Origin: Planctomycetota bacterium
GTDB lineage: Bacteria > Planctomycetota > UBA1135 > UBA2386
Length of the DNA: 64,000 nucleotides
Assembly (NCBI GenBank): GCA_016794565.1
Contig: JAEUHQ010000134.1
Location: forward strand, 1-64,000
Reading direction: 5' to 3'
The position numbers and the translations under genes were made by a program. Numbering within the stretch: position 1 is the stretch's first letter; every line of letters starts with the position of its first letter. Under the pieces are notes generated by a model. The model saw nothing but the letters and a program-made list of their open reading frames with translations, did not search any database and was not told the origin of the DNA. Positions 1 through 7,819 of this stretch are shown here, piece by piece.

Positions 1-1085
1 GGATCGCCGCCCGTCATGAACGCGATGCGCGTGCCGTACACGGCCACTTCCTCGAACGGCTCGCCGGCTGCGGCAGTCGTCAGCGGGATGGCGAACGTCG
101 GGTCGTTCGGCACGCCGAACCCGACCACGCCGACGCCCGCCGGCTTCGTGAAGAACGTGCCCGGATCCTTCTCGCGCAGCAGGAAGGCGACGTAGGCGAT
201 GCCGCCCACCTGCACGACGCCGGGGTCGTGGAACCCGGCCGCAGGAACGTACGGCTTCGGCGGGTTCGTGTTCGGGACGTTGCCGACGGGCGTGTTCACC
301 CGGTTTCCCGCGAAGTCGAAGGACACGATCTCGGCGTCGAGCGGCCGGTTGTTCGCGCCGAAGTCGGACGTGATGACGGCCGCGTGAGGCGAACTGCCAC
401 GCACGAAAACGGCCACGTTGCCCGACGGCGAGCGCGGCTGCGTGTCGAGGAACGACACGGCCGTGAGCGGCTGCGGCATCGCGCCCACCGCGAAGATCTG
501 CACTCCCTTCGACGTCGCGACGAGGACGTGCGACTCGTTCGGCGTCGCGGCGATGCGCGTGACCGCGGCTGCCGGGATGCCGGCCACCGTGACCGCCGCG
601 TGCTGCGGCGTCGCGCCGGGCACGGAGTAGTCGAAGACGTCGACGACGGTGTTGCCGAGGCCGTCGTCGGACCCGACCATCGCATACGAACGTTCCGGCA
701 GAAGGAGCACGTCGTACGCGGCGGGCGCGGTCGCCGCCTCGTGATGGATGGCGGGCCCGGCGCGGAAGTCGAAGAACGACACGCCGCCGTTCGTGGCCTG
801 ATCGCCGGTCGGGATCACCATCACGAGCTGACCGCGATCGCACGCGATCTCGGTCTCGAGACCCGCCATGTGGCGCCGCCGGTGCAGCCACCGCGACGGC
901 GGAGCAGGCAGCGGGTAGGACGTGATGGGCGCGAGCGGCTGGGAGAGATGAAGCGCGGCAGCGCCCGAGGTCGCCGTGACCACGAACGCGTCGATGCCGA
1001 ACGTGCCGGACCGCGGGATCTCCTGCGCGGCGACGGAAGCAGCCACCACGAGGGACGAGAACGAGAAGACGGATCGGAGGTGCAT
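1..1085 (-). CDS. secreted protein of unknown function, C-terminus cut by window edge
   Basis: An open frame of 361 codons runs from an ATG at 1085 off the left edge, so the stop is not seen. The first 20 or so residues form a signal peptide (basic MHLR start, hydrophobic core, VAAQ near the cleavage point), so the product should be exported. The rest is rich in short beta-type segments with repeated phrases such as DVFDYSVPGATP and VVQVGGIAYVAF, which resembles a beta-propeller-like secreted protein, but I recognise no family. No good Shine-Dalgarno precedes the ATG. It lies 178 bases downstream of the solute-binding protein on the same strand. Confidence 0.7.
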   Translation of the reverse strand, partial: MHLRSVFSFSSLVVAASVAAQEIPRSGTFGIDAFVVTATSGAAALHLSQPLAPITSYPLPAPPSRWLHRRRHMAGLETEIACDRGQLVMVIPTGDQATNGGVSFFDFRAGPAIHHEAATAPAAYDVLLLPERSYAMVGSDDGLGNTVVDVFDYSVPGATPQHAAVTVAGIPAAAVTRIAATPNESHVLVATSKGVQIFAVGAMPQPLTAVSFLDTQPRSPSGNVAVFVRGSSPHAAVITSDFGANNRPLDAEIVSFDFAGNRVNTPVGNVPNTNPPKPYVPAAGFHDPGVVQVGGIAYVAFLLREKDPGTFFTKPAGVGVVGFGVPNDPTFAIPLTTAAAGEPFEEVAVYGTRIAFMTGGD

Positions 1086-1263
1086 TGGTCGAAGGAGGTG
1101 CAAGGAGGACGCGAGACGACGGGCGCACCGTCTCGGCAATGCTCGTGCCGTTCGTTCTGCGAGCGCGCGCCGTCGCGCAACGTGCAACACCGACCTCGTT
1201 GCCGTTCCCGTTCCGGAGCGCGCGTCGCGGCGGTACGACGTCGCAGTTTCATGACACCGCGCC

Positions 1264-2862
1264 TCAACGCTCCCGCACCGCGCGATGCAAGCGTGTGAGG
1301 TCGACGCGATAGAGGTCCGGCCCGATGCCGACGCCGTCGACGTCGATCGTGCGCACGGCCACCCGACGCGGAACGTAGAGCGGAACCATCAGCACCGCTT
1401 CGTCCATTCGAGTCTGGATCTGCGCGTAGATCGGCACACAGTCCATCTCGTCCGGGATCGACAGGGTCTGCAGCACGAGTTCGCGCAGCGCCGGGTCCAC
1501 TCCGAGTTCCGGGCGCGGCTCGTCCTCGTTGTGGTTCTCGAACCCGCCCCACCGCGAGACGAGTGACAGCTGCGGGTCGTAGGGCATGCCGTGCGTGATC
1601 TCGACGCAGAGGTCCGCGGTCTCCGCGATGCCGCGCAGGTCCCGATTCACGGCGGCCCGCACCTCGCCCGACTCGGCGGTCAACGGCCGCACCGTTCCCT
1701 CCTTCTTCGTCGACGCCGCGATCTCCGCGTGCGGGTCGGCTTCGACCACGGTCGCATCGATGCCGTGCCGCGCGAGCTGCGCGGCCACGCCGCGGGCGAC
1801 CCGCAGAGCGCGTGGATTGAGGCGCGCCGCCGCGATGCGAAGCGCGAGCCGCGGCGCAGCGGCGTCGGGTTCCGCGGGCAGAACGAGCGGACGGCGCGGC
1901 CAGAACGCCACGGACGGCGCCGCCCACGCGGTGCACGGGTCTGCCCGACCGCCTTCGAGTTCCGAAACGAGAGCGCGCCGGTCGATGGCCGCCGCGATCC
2001 GCCGGCGCACCGCGAGATCGGCGGTCGGGCCGTCGAACATCCGGAACGACAGGAACACGACGGACGAACCCGGCGCCTGCTGCACGACGAAGCGCGGGTC
2101 TGCGTCGATCTCGGCGAGCCGCCGGGCCGGGAGGTCTTCGTCCCATGCGCCGACGAACGCATCGAGGCGGCCCGCGACCATCTCGTCGAGCGGCGCTTCG
2201 TCGTGCGTCGGATCGAGATTGCTGCGCGGGAACGGCCTGATCTCCACGATCGGTGCGTCGTCGCCGGCGCGCACCAGGAAGCCGCCGTCAGCGGTCGGCC
2301 CGAGGAATCGGAACGGGCCGCTGCCCATCGGGCGCTGGAACTCGCCTTCCCAGTCGCGAGCGCCCGGCGCCGCGATCGCGCACGGGTTGATCGCGGCCAG
2401 ATCGCCGAGCAGCGGGTAGGGACGGTCGAGGCTCACGACGAAGGTGTCCGCGCCGTCGACCTGCACCTCGCGGATGCGGCGGTTCGCGAGCAGCCAGTCG
2501 TGCTCGGGGAGGCCGACCCAGCGCCGGAAGTGCGTGGCGACCGCTTCCGGCGTCACCGGCGTGCCGTCGTGGAACCTCGCACCGGCCCGGATCCGGAACC
2601 GGAACGAGGCGCCGTCCGCGGCGATCGTCCACGTCGCGAGTCCCGGCACGAGGCGCCCATCGGCGCCGCGCTGCACCAGCGTCTCGTACAGCAGCGTCTT
2701 CGTCTCGAACCCACCGAGGTACCGCAGCGGAGTGAGGCGATCGGCGCCGCCCGCGCGTGCACGCAGCGCCACACGGATCGGTGCCTCACCGGCGGCAGAT
2801 GCCTGGGCCGGCAAGAGTGGGCAGAACGACAACGCCGCGGCGAAGGCCATGAGGTGACGCAT
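1264..2862 (-). CDS. peptide/nickel-type ABC transporter solute-binding protein (SBP_bac_5 family)
   Basis: The 532-residue product has a signal peptide (about residues 1-24, ending PAQASAAG) and the layout of family 5 extracytoplasmic solute-binding proteins: a segment with FRIRAGARFHDGTPVTPEAV near residue 90-105, a GSGPFRFL motif, and an AAIDRRALV segment. Such proteins capture oligopeptides or similar ligands for an ABC importer. No lipobox is visible, so it may be soluble in the periplasm. No permease or ATPase of the importer is adjacent, so it looks like an orphan receptor. An alternative in-frame ATG lies at 2850. Ligand cannot be told from sequence. Confidence 0.82.
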   Translation of the reverse strand: MRHLMAFAAALSFCPLLPAQASAAGEAPIRVALRARAGGADRLTPLRYLGGFETKTLLYETLVQRGADGRLVPGLATWTIAADGASFRFRIRAGARFHDGTPVTPEAVATHFRRWVGLPEHDWLLANRRIREVQVDGADTFVVSLDRPYPLLGDLAAINPCAIAAPGARDWEGEFQRPMGSGPFRFLGPTADGGFLVRAGDDAPIVEIRPFPRSNLDPTHDEAPLDEMVAGRLDAFVGAWDEDLPARRLAEIDADPRFVVQQAPGSSVVFLSFRMFDGPTADLAVRRRIAAAIDRRALVSELEGGRADPCTAWAAPSVAFWPRRPLVLPAEPDAAAPRLALRIAAARLNPRALRVARGVAAQLARHGIDATVVEADPHAEIAASTKKEGTVRPLTAESGEVRAAVNRDLRGIAETADLCVEITHGMPYDPQLSLVSRWGGFENHNEDEPRPELGVDPALRELVLQTLSIPDEMDCVPIYAQIQTRMDEAVLMVPLYVPRRVAVRTIDVDGVGIGPDLYRVDLTRLHRAVRER

Positions 2863-2987
2863 TCCCTGGCGCGCAGGGCAAGCGTCGTGCCCACGCGACG
2901 CCGGGGTCACCGTTCGCTGGCCGGCACCGAGGCGTGGGGAATGCGTGACGTCGCGTGCCGGATCCGCGACAGCGGCGACCGCGTCCC

Positions 2988-4340
2988 TCAGTACGAGAGG
3001 GTCACGTAGACCGCGTTCGACACCGTGAAGCCGAGCGGAGTGGTGCCCGGATCGAGGCAATAGGCCTGCCCGAAGAAGACGTCGCCGATCCCACCGGTGA
3101 CCGACGACCAGGTCCAACTGGCACTGCCGCCGATGCCGTTCGCGACGATCGTGATGTCCGCGAACGTGAACGCCGAGCAGCCCGGCATGTCGATGATGCC
3201 GAGGTCGATGCCCGGGAGCTGGAAGAAGCCGAACGCGAGGATCGCGGCGCTGAACGCCGGAGCGAGGTTGCCCATGTTCAGGGTCCACGGCTGCCCTGTG
3301 CGCGGCGCGCTCGAGGCGGCGAGCGACGGTGTGCCGTTCGAGCCGGCGCACCCCTGACCGAAGACGCCCGAGCCTATGCCCCACGTCTCGTTCGTGAGCA
3401 CGAACGGCCCGGTCACGAAACCGCCGAACTTCACGACCTGCGCCAGATTCGGCAGGAACGCGGCCATGTGGTCGCGCACTCCGGTCGTCGTGGTCGGCTG
3501 CTGCGTCCAGCTCGCGCCGTCGAACGTCCACGTGTCGGCCAGCACGCCGTTCGCGTCCTGACCGCCGGTGAGCACGCAGAGGCCGCGGACGGCGTCGTAC
3601 GACAGGGTCGCGGCGTTGCGGCCAGGAGGCTTCACACCGGCCATCGCGACCTGCTGCCACGTGCCGGCGACACCGTCGTAGAGCCAGGTCTGGTCGGTGA
3701 CACCGCTGCCGTTGCCGCCGCCGAACATCACGGCCTTGCCGAGCCCCTGGTGGAAGCACATCGCCGGGCGTTCCCGCGGTCCCGGGTTGCCGGTCGTCGT
3801 GACCTGCACCCACGTCGTGCCGTCGTACTCCCAGGTCTGGCTGTTCGGCACCGAGATCAGCTGCGTGGTGGCGCCGCCGTACATCACGACGCGCGAACGC
3901 ACCGCGTCGTAGCACGCACCGTACAGATAGCGATTGCCCGGGTTCGCCGCTGGCGTCACCTGGGCCCACGTCGCACCGTTCCATTCCCAGGTCTGGTTCG
4001 TCGGAGGCGGAATGCTGATGTTCGACGCGAGTCCGCCGTAGAGAACGGCGACACCGCGGTTGGAGTCGTAGACGAGCTGCGCGCCCGAGCGCGCGGTCGG
4101 CGAGACCGCCGGCGCGAGCTGGGTCCACGCGAATCCGTCGAACGTCCACGTCTCGTTGTTGATCAGCGGCGCGGAACCGCCGAACAGCAGGAGGCCGCCG
4201 TTCAGGGGCACGTAGTCCATCGCCGCGCCGACCCGCGCCGTCGGGGACGGGGCGATCGCGAACTGCTGCCACTGGGCGAGAGCTGCGCTCGACGACGCCG
4301 CCAGGGCGAGGCCACAGCGGAGGATCAGGGGGATGTGCAT
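2988..4340 (-). CDS. secreted kelch-repeat protein with Cys-containing C-terminal domain
   Basis: The 450-residue product has a signal peptide (residues 1-22, ALAQ end) and about six kelch-like blades marked by LLLFGG, AVLYGG, VVMYGG, AVMFGG, CVLTGG and VVKFGG, each followed by a W-x-FDG or W-x-YDG strand (for example TWTFDGFAW). This predicts a beta-propeller outside the cytoplasm. From about residue 325 (GVFGQGCAG) a separate domain of about 125 residues follows, with a PGC motif. The same layout is seen in the protein at 24761-26140. The start is supported by AAGGAA a few bases upstream of the ATG. Ligand or partner is unknown. Confidence 0.85.
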   Translation of the reverse strand: MHIPLILRCGLALAASSSAALAQWQQFAIAPSPTARVGAAMDYVPLNGGLLLFGGSAPLINNETWTFDGFAWTQLAPAVSPTARSGAQLVYDSNRGVAVLYGGLASNISIPPPTNQTWEWNGATWAQVTPAANPGNRYLYGACYDAVRSRVVMYGGATTQLISVPNSQTWEYDGTTWVQVTTTGNPGPRERPAMCFHQGLGKAVMFGGGNGSGVTDQTWLYDGVAGTWQQVAMAGVKPPGRNAATLSYDAVRGLCVLTGGQDANGVLADTWTFDGASWTQQPTTTTGVRDHMAAFLPNLAQVVKFGGFVTGPFVLTNETWGIGSGVFGQGCAGSNGTPSLAASSAPRTGQPWTLNMGNLAPAFSAAILAFGFFQLPGIDLGIIDMPGCSAFTFADITIVANGIGGSASWTWSSVTGGIGDVFFGQAYCLDPGTTPLGFTVSNAVYVTLSY

Positions 4341-4549
4341 TCGTTCCTTGCGAAGGGGAAAGGGAAGGGTTCGTGCAAGGCGCTCTTCGCGTCCGAACGG
4401 CCGGGGGGAAACCGGAAAATCGACGCGCGGATCGGGTCGACGACGGCGAAGGAAGAACCTTACCCCGGCGCGCTCGGGCGAGGCGGACCGCGGTGCCGCC
4501 TCGCGTTGGCGCGGGCCGCGCGCTAGGTTGCGCCGGACCGCCGCGCCCC
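4341..4549. promoter_or_regulatory. divergent intergenic region, presumed to hold two promoters
   Basis: This 209-base gap separates a minus-strand kelch gene from a plus-strand glycosyltransferase-like gene, so promoters for both should lie here. I see no convincing -35/-10 pair or operator. The purine-rich run near 4341-4372 supplies the Shine-Dalgarno of the minus-strand gene. Confidence 0.35.
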
Positions 4550-6427
4550 ATGCACACCGCCTCCCCCGCTGCTGCCCGCGCAGCCTGGCGCATCCGCGGC
4601 CCGGTCCTGCTGTTGCTGGCCGCGATCACCGTCTTCGGCGCCCACCGCCTCGCGTTCTTGTGTGACGACGCGTTCATCGCGTTCCGCTACGTGAGCAACG
4701 CGCACGACGGCGCCGGCCTCGTCTGGAACAAGGCCCCGTTCCTGCCCGTGGAAGGCTACTCGTGCTTCCTCTGGGCGATTCTCCTGTGGGTCGTGTGGGC
4801 GTTCACCGGAGTCGAACCGCCCGACGCCGCGAACCCGCTCTCGATCGCCATCGGGCTCGTGATGCTCGCCGTCGTGGCGCGCTCGGCGTTCCGCCTCGTC
4901 CGCCGCGACGGGGCGCGCGTGTCGGATGGCTTCGCCCTCGTGACGGTCGCCGTCGTCGTCGGCAACCGCACGTTCCTGCAGTGGTTGTCCAGCGGCCTCG
5001 AGACCGCACTCTACGACTGTGCGCTCGTCGCGTGGACACTCGGCGCCTTCCGGCCCGCGCCGGAGCGCACCACCCGCTGGCTCGCCGGCTGGAGCACGTT
5101 CGCCGCGATCGCCGCGCTCACCCGGCCCGACGGACTGCTCGTAGTAGCGGCGACGGGCGCGGCGGCGGCGGCCGGCGCCCTGAGCCGCGAACGCTCGTGG
5201 CGCGCGACGGCACTCGGCCTGGCACCGCTGCTGACGGTCGTCGCACACGTGCTGTGGCGGCGGTCCTTCTACGGCGCCTGGCTCCCGAACACCTACTACG
5301 CGAAGGTCGCCGCACCCTGGCCCGAGGCGGGCTGGCGCTACCTCTTCTGCTTCGTCGTCGAACACGGCACGTGGACGATCGCTCCGGTCGCCGCTCTGTG
5401 GTTCGCCGTCGTCGCACGGCGCGCCGCGCTGCGCGCGCTGGTCGCGAACTTGCCCGCGGTCGCAGCCGTGGCCACCACGATCGCGACGGTCGCCTACTAC
5501 ACGCTCGCCGTCGGCGGCGATCACTTCGAGTACCGCGTCTTCAGCCATCTGGTCCCGCTGTCCACGCTGGCGGTCGCGGCGATGGCGCTGCGCTGCGGTC
5601 GCGGCGAAGGCATCGGGTTCGCCTCGGTGGCGGCGCTCGGCATCGCGTCGACGTTCGGCTGGTGGCACCTCGCGTCGGTGGTCGCGTATCCGCCGCCGCG
5701 CTACGAGGCGTTTGCGCAACACGCGCCGGCGTGGCTCCGCCCGTTCCTGCGGGTCTACGACCGCCACCAGGCGTGGTTGCAGACCCAGTTCGTCTGCCTG
5801 CGTTGTTCGCAGCACGCGACGTCGCTCGCGGGAATGCGGAGCGGGTCGCCGGAGCGCCACCGCTCGCCGCCCCGGCCCGACGACATCCCGGTGCTCGACG
5901 TCGCGAGCGCCGGCTACATCGCATGGGCGCTGCCCGACATCGCGATCCTGGACGCCCACGGACTGAACGACTGGGTCACGGCCCGCTGGCCGATCCGCGC
6001 GAAACAGGCGCTGTTTCCCGCCGCGGCCGCGGTCGGAGCGCTGCAGCAGGCCGATCGCGACGGCGACGGTCGTGCGTCCCGCGCCGAGATCGCGGACGCC
6101 TTCGGCGTCGGCACCGAAACCGCACCGGAGCGGACCTGGGGCGTGGATCTCGTGCTGACGATGTTCGCACGCACGAGCGCCGACGCGCTCACGTCGGCGG
6201 AGATCGCCGAGTTCGCGGCGTTCTGCGACGGCATCCGGTTCATGGCGCACGAACGCTCGATCCCGCTCGATTACCGCGACGCGTTCGCGCCGAACGTCAC
6301 GATCGAAGGGGCACCCGGCGAACGGCACGAAGTCGTGCATGCGCGCGCGACGCCGCTCACGCCGGAGCGCGTGCGGACGATCGAAGCGGAATGGCGCGAA
6401 CGGGTGCAGAAGGGGATGCCACGATGA
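4550..6427 (+). CDS. GT-C type polyprenyl-sugar glycosyltransferase-like membrane protein with EF-hand loop
   Basis: The 625-residue product has many hydrophobic helices in its first 400 residues. The early motif CDDAFIAFRY followed by VEGYSCFLW, then GLETALY, LTRPDGLL and NTYYAK, matches the pattern of GT-C enzymes related to the arabinofuranosyltransferase AftB. These use polyprenyl-phosphate sugars on the outer face of the membrane; the DD pair after the first helix is the expected catalytic site. The C-terminal soluble part holds a canonical calcium-binding loop, DRDGDGRASRAE, at residues 502-513. The ATG at 4550 is chosen because the membrane-insertion signal begins just after it. The stop overlaps the next start (ATGA). 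Sugar and acceptor are unknown. Confidence 0.72.
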   Translation: MHTASPAAARAAWRIRGPVLLLLAAITVFGAHRLAFLCDDAFIAFRYVSNAHDGAGLVWNKAPFLPVEGYSCFLWAILLWVVWAFTGVEPPDAANPLSIAIGLVMLAVVARSAFRLVRRDGARVSDGFALVTVAVVVGNRTFLQWLSSGLETALYDCALVAWTLGAFRPAPERTTRWLAGWSTFAAIAALTRPDGLLVVAATGAAAAAGALSRERSWRATALGLAPLLTVVAHVLWRRSFYGAWLPNTYYAKVAAPWPEAGWRYLFCFVVEHGTWTIAPVAALWFAVVARRAALRALVANLPAVAAVATTIATVAYYTLAVGGDHFEYRVFSHLVPLSTLAVAAMALRCGRGEGIGFASVAALGIASTFGWWHLASVVAYPPPRYEAFAQHAPAWLRPFLRVYDRHQAWLQTQFVCLRCSQHATSLAGMRSGSPERHRSPPRPDDIPVLDVASAGYIAWALPDIAILDAHGLNDWVTARWPIRAKQALFPAAAAVGALQQADRDGDGRASRAEIADAFGVGTETAPERTWGVDLVLTMFARTSADALTSAEIAEFAAFCDGIRFMAHERSIPLDYRDAFAPNVTIEGAPGERHEVVHARATPLTPERVRTIEAEWRERVQKGMPR

Positions 6428-7803
6428 AGGACCCGAGATCCATCCCGGTCGCGCGCGGCGACGAACTCGAGGTCACCGTCGACGCACTCGGCGACGGCCC
6501 CGACGGCATCGCGCACGTCGGCGGCTATGTCGTGCTCGTTCCGGGCGTGCTGCCCGGCGAACGGGCGCTGGTCCGCATGACGTCGGCGGCGCGCAAGTTC
6601 GGCCGCGCCGACCTGCTCGAAGTGGTCGAGACGACGCCCGAACGCACGCCACCGGGATGCGCGCACTTCCTCGCGTGCGGCGGCTGCCACCGCCGGCACC
6701 GGCAGTACGCGGCACAGCTCACCGACAAACAGGCGCGGCTCGCTCGCGCGGCGAAGTTCGCGATCGGCGACGCGGCGATCGAAGTCCGCCCGACGATCCC
6801 CGCGGTGCCGCCACACGGCCATCGGCACAAGGTCGTGCTGCATCTGCGCAACACACGCGACGGCGGGCTCGAGGGCTGCTTCCACCGGCTGCGCAGTCCC
6901 GAACTCGAGGCAGTGCACGAGTGCCCGGCGAGCGACCCGCTGGCGTGGGACATCGCGAACGAAGCGATCGACGCGCTGCGCGATCTGCCGCACGGGGCAT
7001 GGGATCCCGACTTCGCGCCGAACGACCTGCTGCGCACCGTGCTCGTACGCACCACGACCGCGGGCCAGGCCCACCTCGTGATCGTCGCACGGCAGCCGCT
7101 GGTGCCCGACCTGCACCGCATCCTCGGCCGCCTGCACCGCGCCGGCGCGACGACCATCAGCGTCAATGCGAACGCCGGGGAGTTCTCGCAGCTCCTCGGC
7201 CCGCGCACGACCATCGTGTCGGGCCCGCAGCGGATCGAAGAGCGCATCGGCGACGTGCGCTACCTCGTGTCCCCGACCGCGTTCTTCCAGACCTCGCCGC
7301 AGGGCGCCGCACACCTCGTGCGACTCGCCGGAGAATGGCTCGCTCCCGGCAAGGACGACGTCGTCGCGGACCTCTACTGCGGCGGCGGCCTCCTGACCCT
7401 GCCGCTCGCACGCCGAGCCCGCAGTGCGTTCGGCGTCGAGCGCAACCGCGATTCGGTGCAGGACGCGACCGCCGCCGCGAGCGCGAACGGGATCACGAAC
7501 GCACACTTCCGCTCCGACGACGTCGAGGCATGGCTCTCGGGATGCCGCAGCGGCCGCACTCCGCGCCCCGCCCTCGTCGCGATGGACCCGCCGCGCGACG
7601 GACTCGCACCCGGCGTCGTCCGCGAACTGGCCGCGCTGCGGCCGCGTCGCATCGCCTACGTCTCCTGCGACCCGGAGACGTTGCAGCGCGATCTGCGCGA
7701 ACTGCACGCGGCGGGCTTCGCCGCCCGTTCGATCACCGGCGTCGACATGTTCCCGATGACGAGCCACGTCGAGTCGGTGGCGCTGCTCGAAGCAGCGCGC
7801 TGA
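6424..7803 (+). CDS. rlmD: 23S rRNA (uracil-C5)-methyltransferase, RlmD/RumA type
   Basis: The 459-residue product has an N-terminal TRAM RNA-binding domain, an iron-sulfur site (C-x5-CGGC near residue 80 plus a fourth Cys in the HECPAS segment near residue 162), and a C-terminal SAM-dependent methyltransferase with FFQTSPQ, DLYCGGGLLTL, MDPPRDG and the catalytic YVSCDPETL. All four cluster cysteines and the catalytic Cys are present, so it should be active. RlmD methylates a uridine of 23S rRNA to m5U; TrmA-like or RlmC-like specificity cannot be excluded. Its ATG overlaps the stop of the upstream gene by four bases, so translation is probably coupled, although the functions look unrelated. 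Confidence 0.85.
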   Translation: MKDPRSIPVARGDELEVTVDALGDGPDGIAHVGGYVVLVPGVLPGERALVRMTSAARKFGRADLLEVVETTPERTPPGCAHFLACGGCHRRHRQYAAQLTDKQARLARAAKFAIGDAAIEVRPTIPAVPPHGHRHKVVLHLRNTRDGGLEGCFHRLRSPELEAVHECPASDPLAWDIANEAIDALRDLPHGAWDPDFAPNDLLRTVLVRTTTAGQAHLVIVARQPLVPDLHRILGRLHRAGATTISVNANAGEFSQLLGPRTTIVSGPQRIEERIGDVRYLVSPTAFFQTSPQGAAHLVRLAGEWLAPGKDDVVADLYCGGGLLTLPLARRARSAFGVERNRDSVQDATAAASANGITNAHFRSDDVEAWLSGCRSGRTPRPALVAMDPPRDGLAPGVVRELAALRPRRIAYVSCDPETLQRDLRELHAAGFAARSITGVDMFPMTSHVESVALLEAAR

Positions 7804-7819
7804 CGAGCCGTCGCCGTCG

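Noticed and set aside
1264-4677. A very long minus-strand open frame crossing the solute-binding protein and the kelch gene
   Set aside because: Only its lower part is a recognisable protein; the upper part is an out-of-frame reading of the kelch gene, Arg-rich and without family motifs, as expected in GC-rich DNA.
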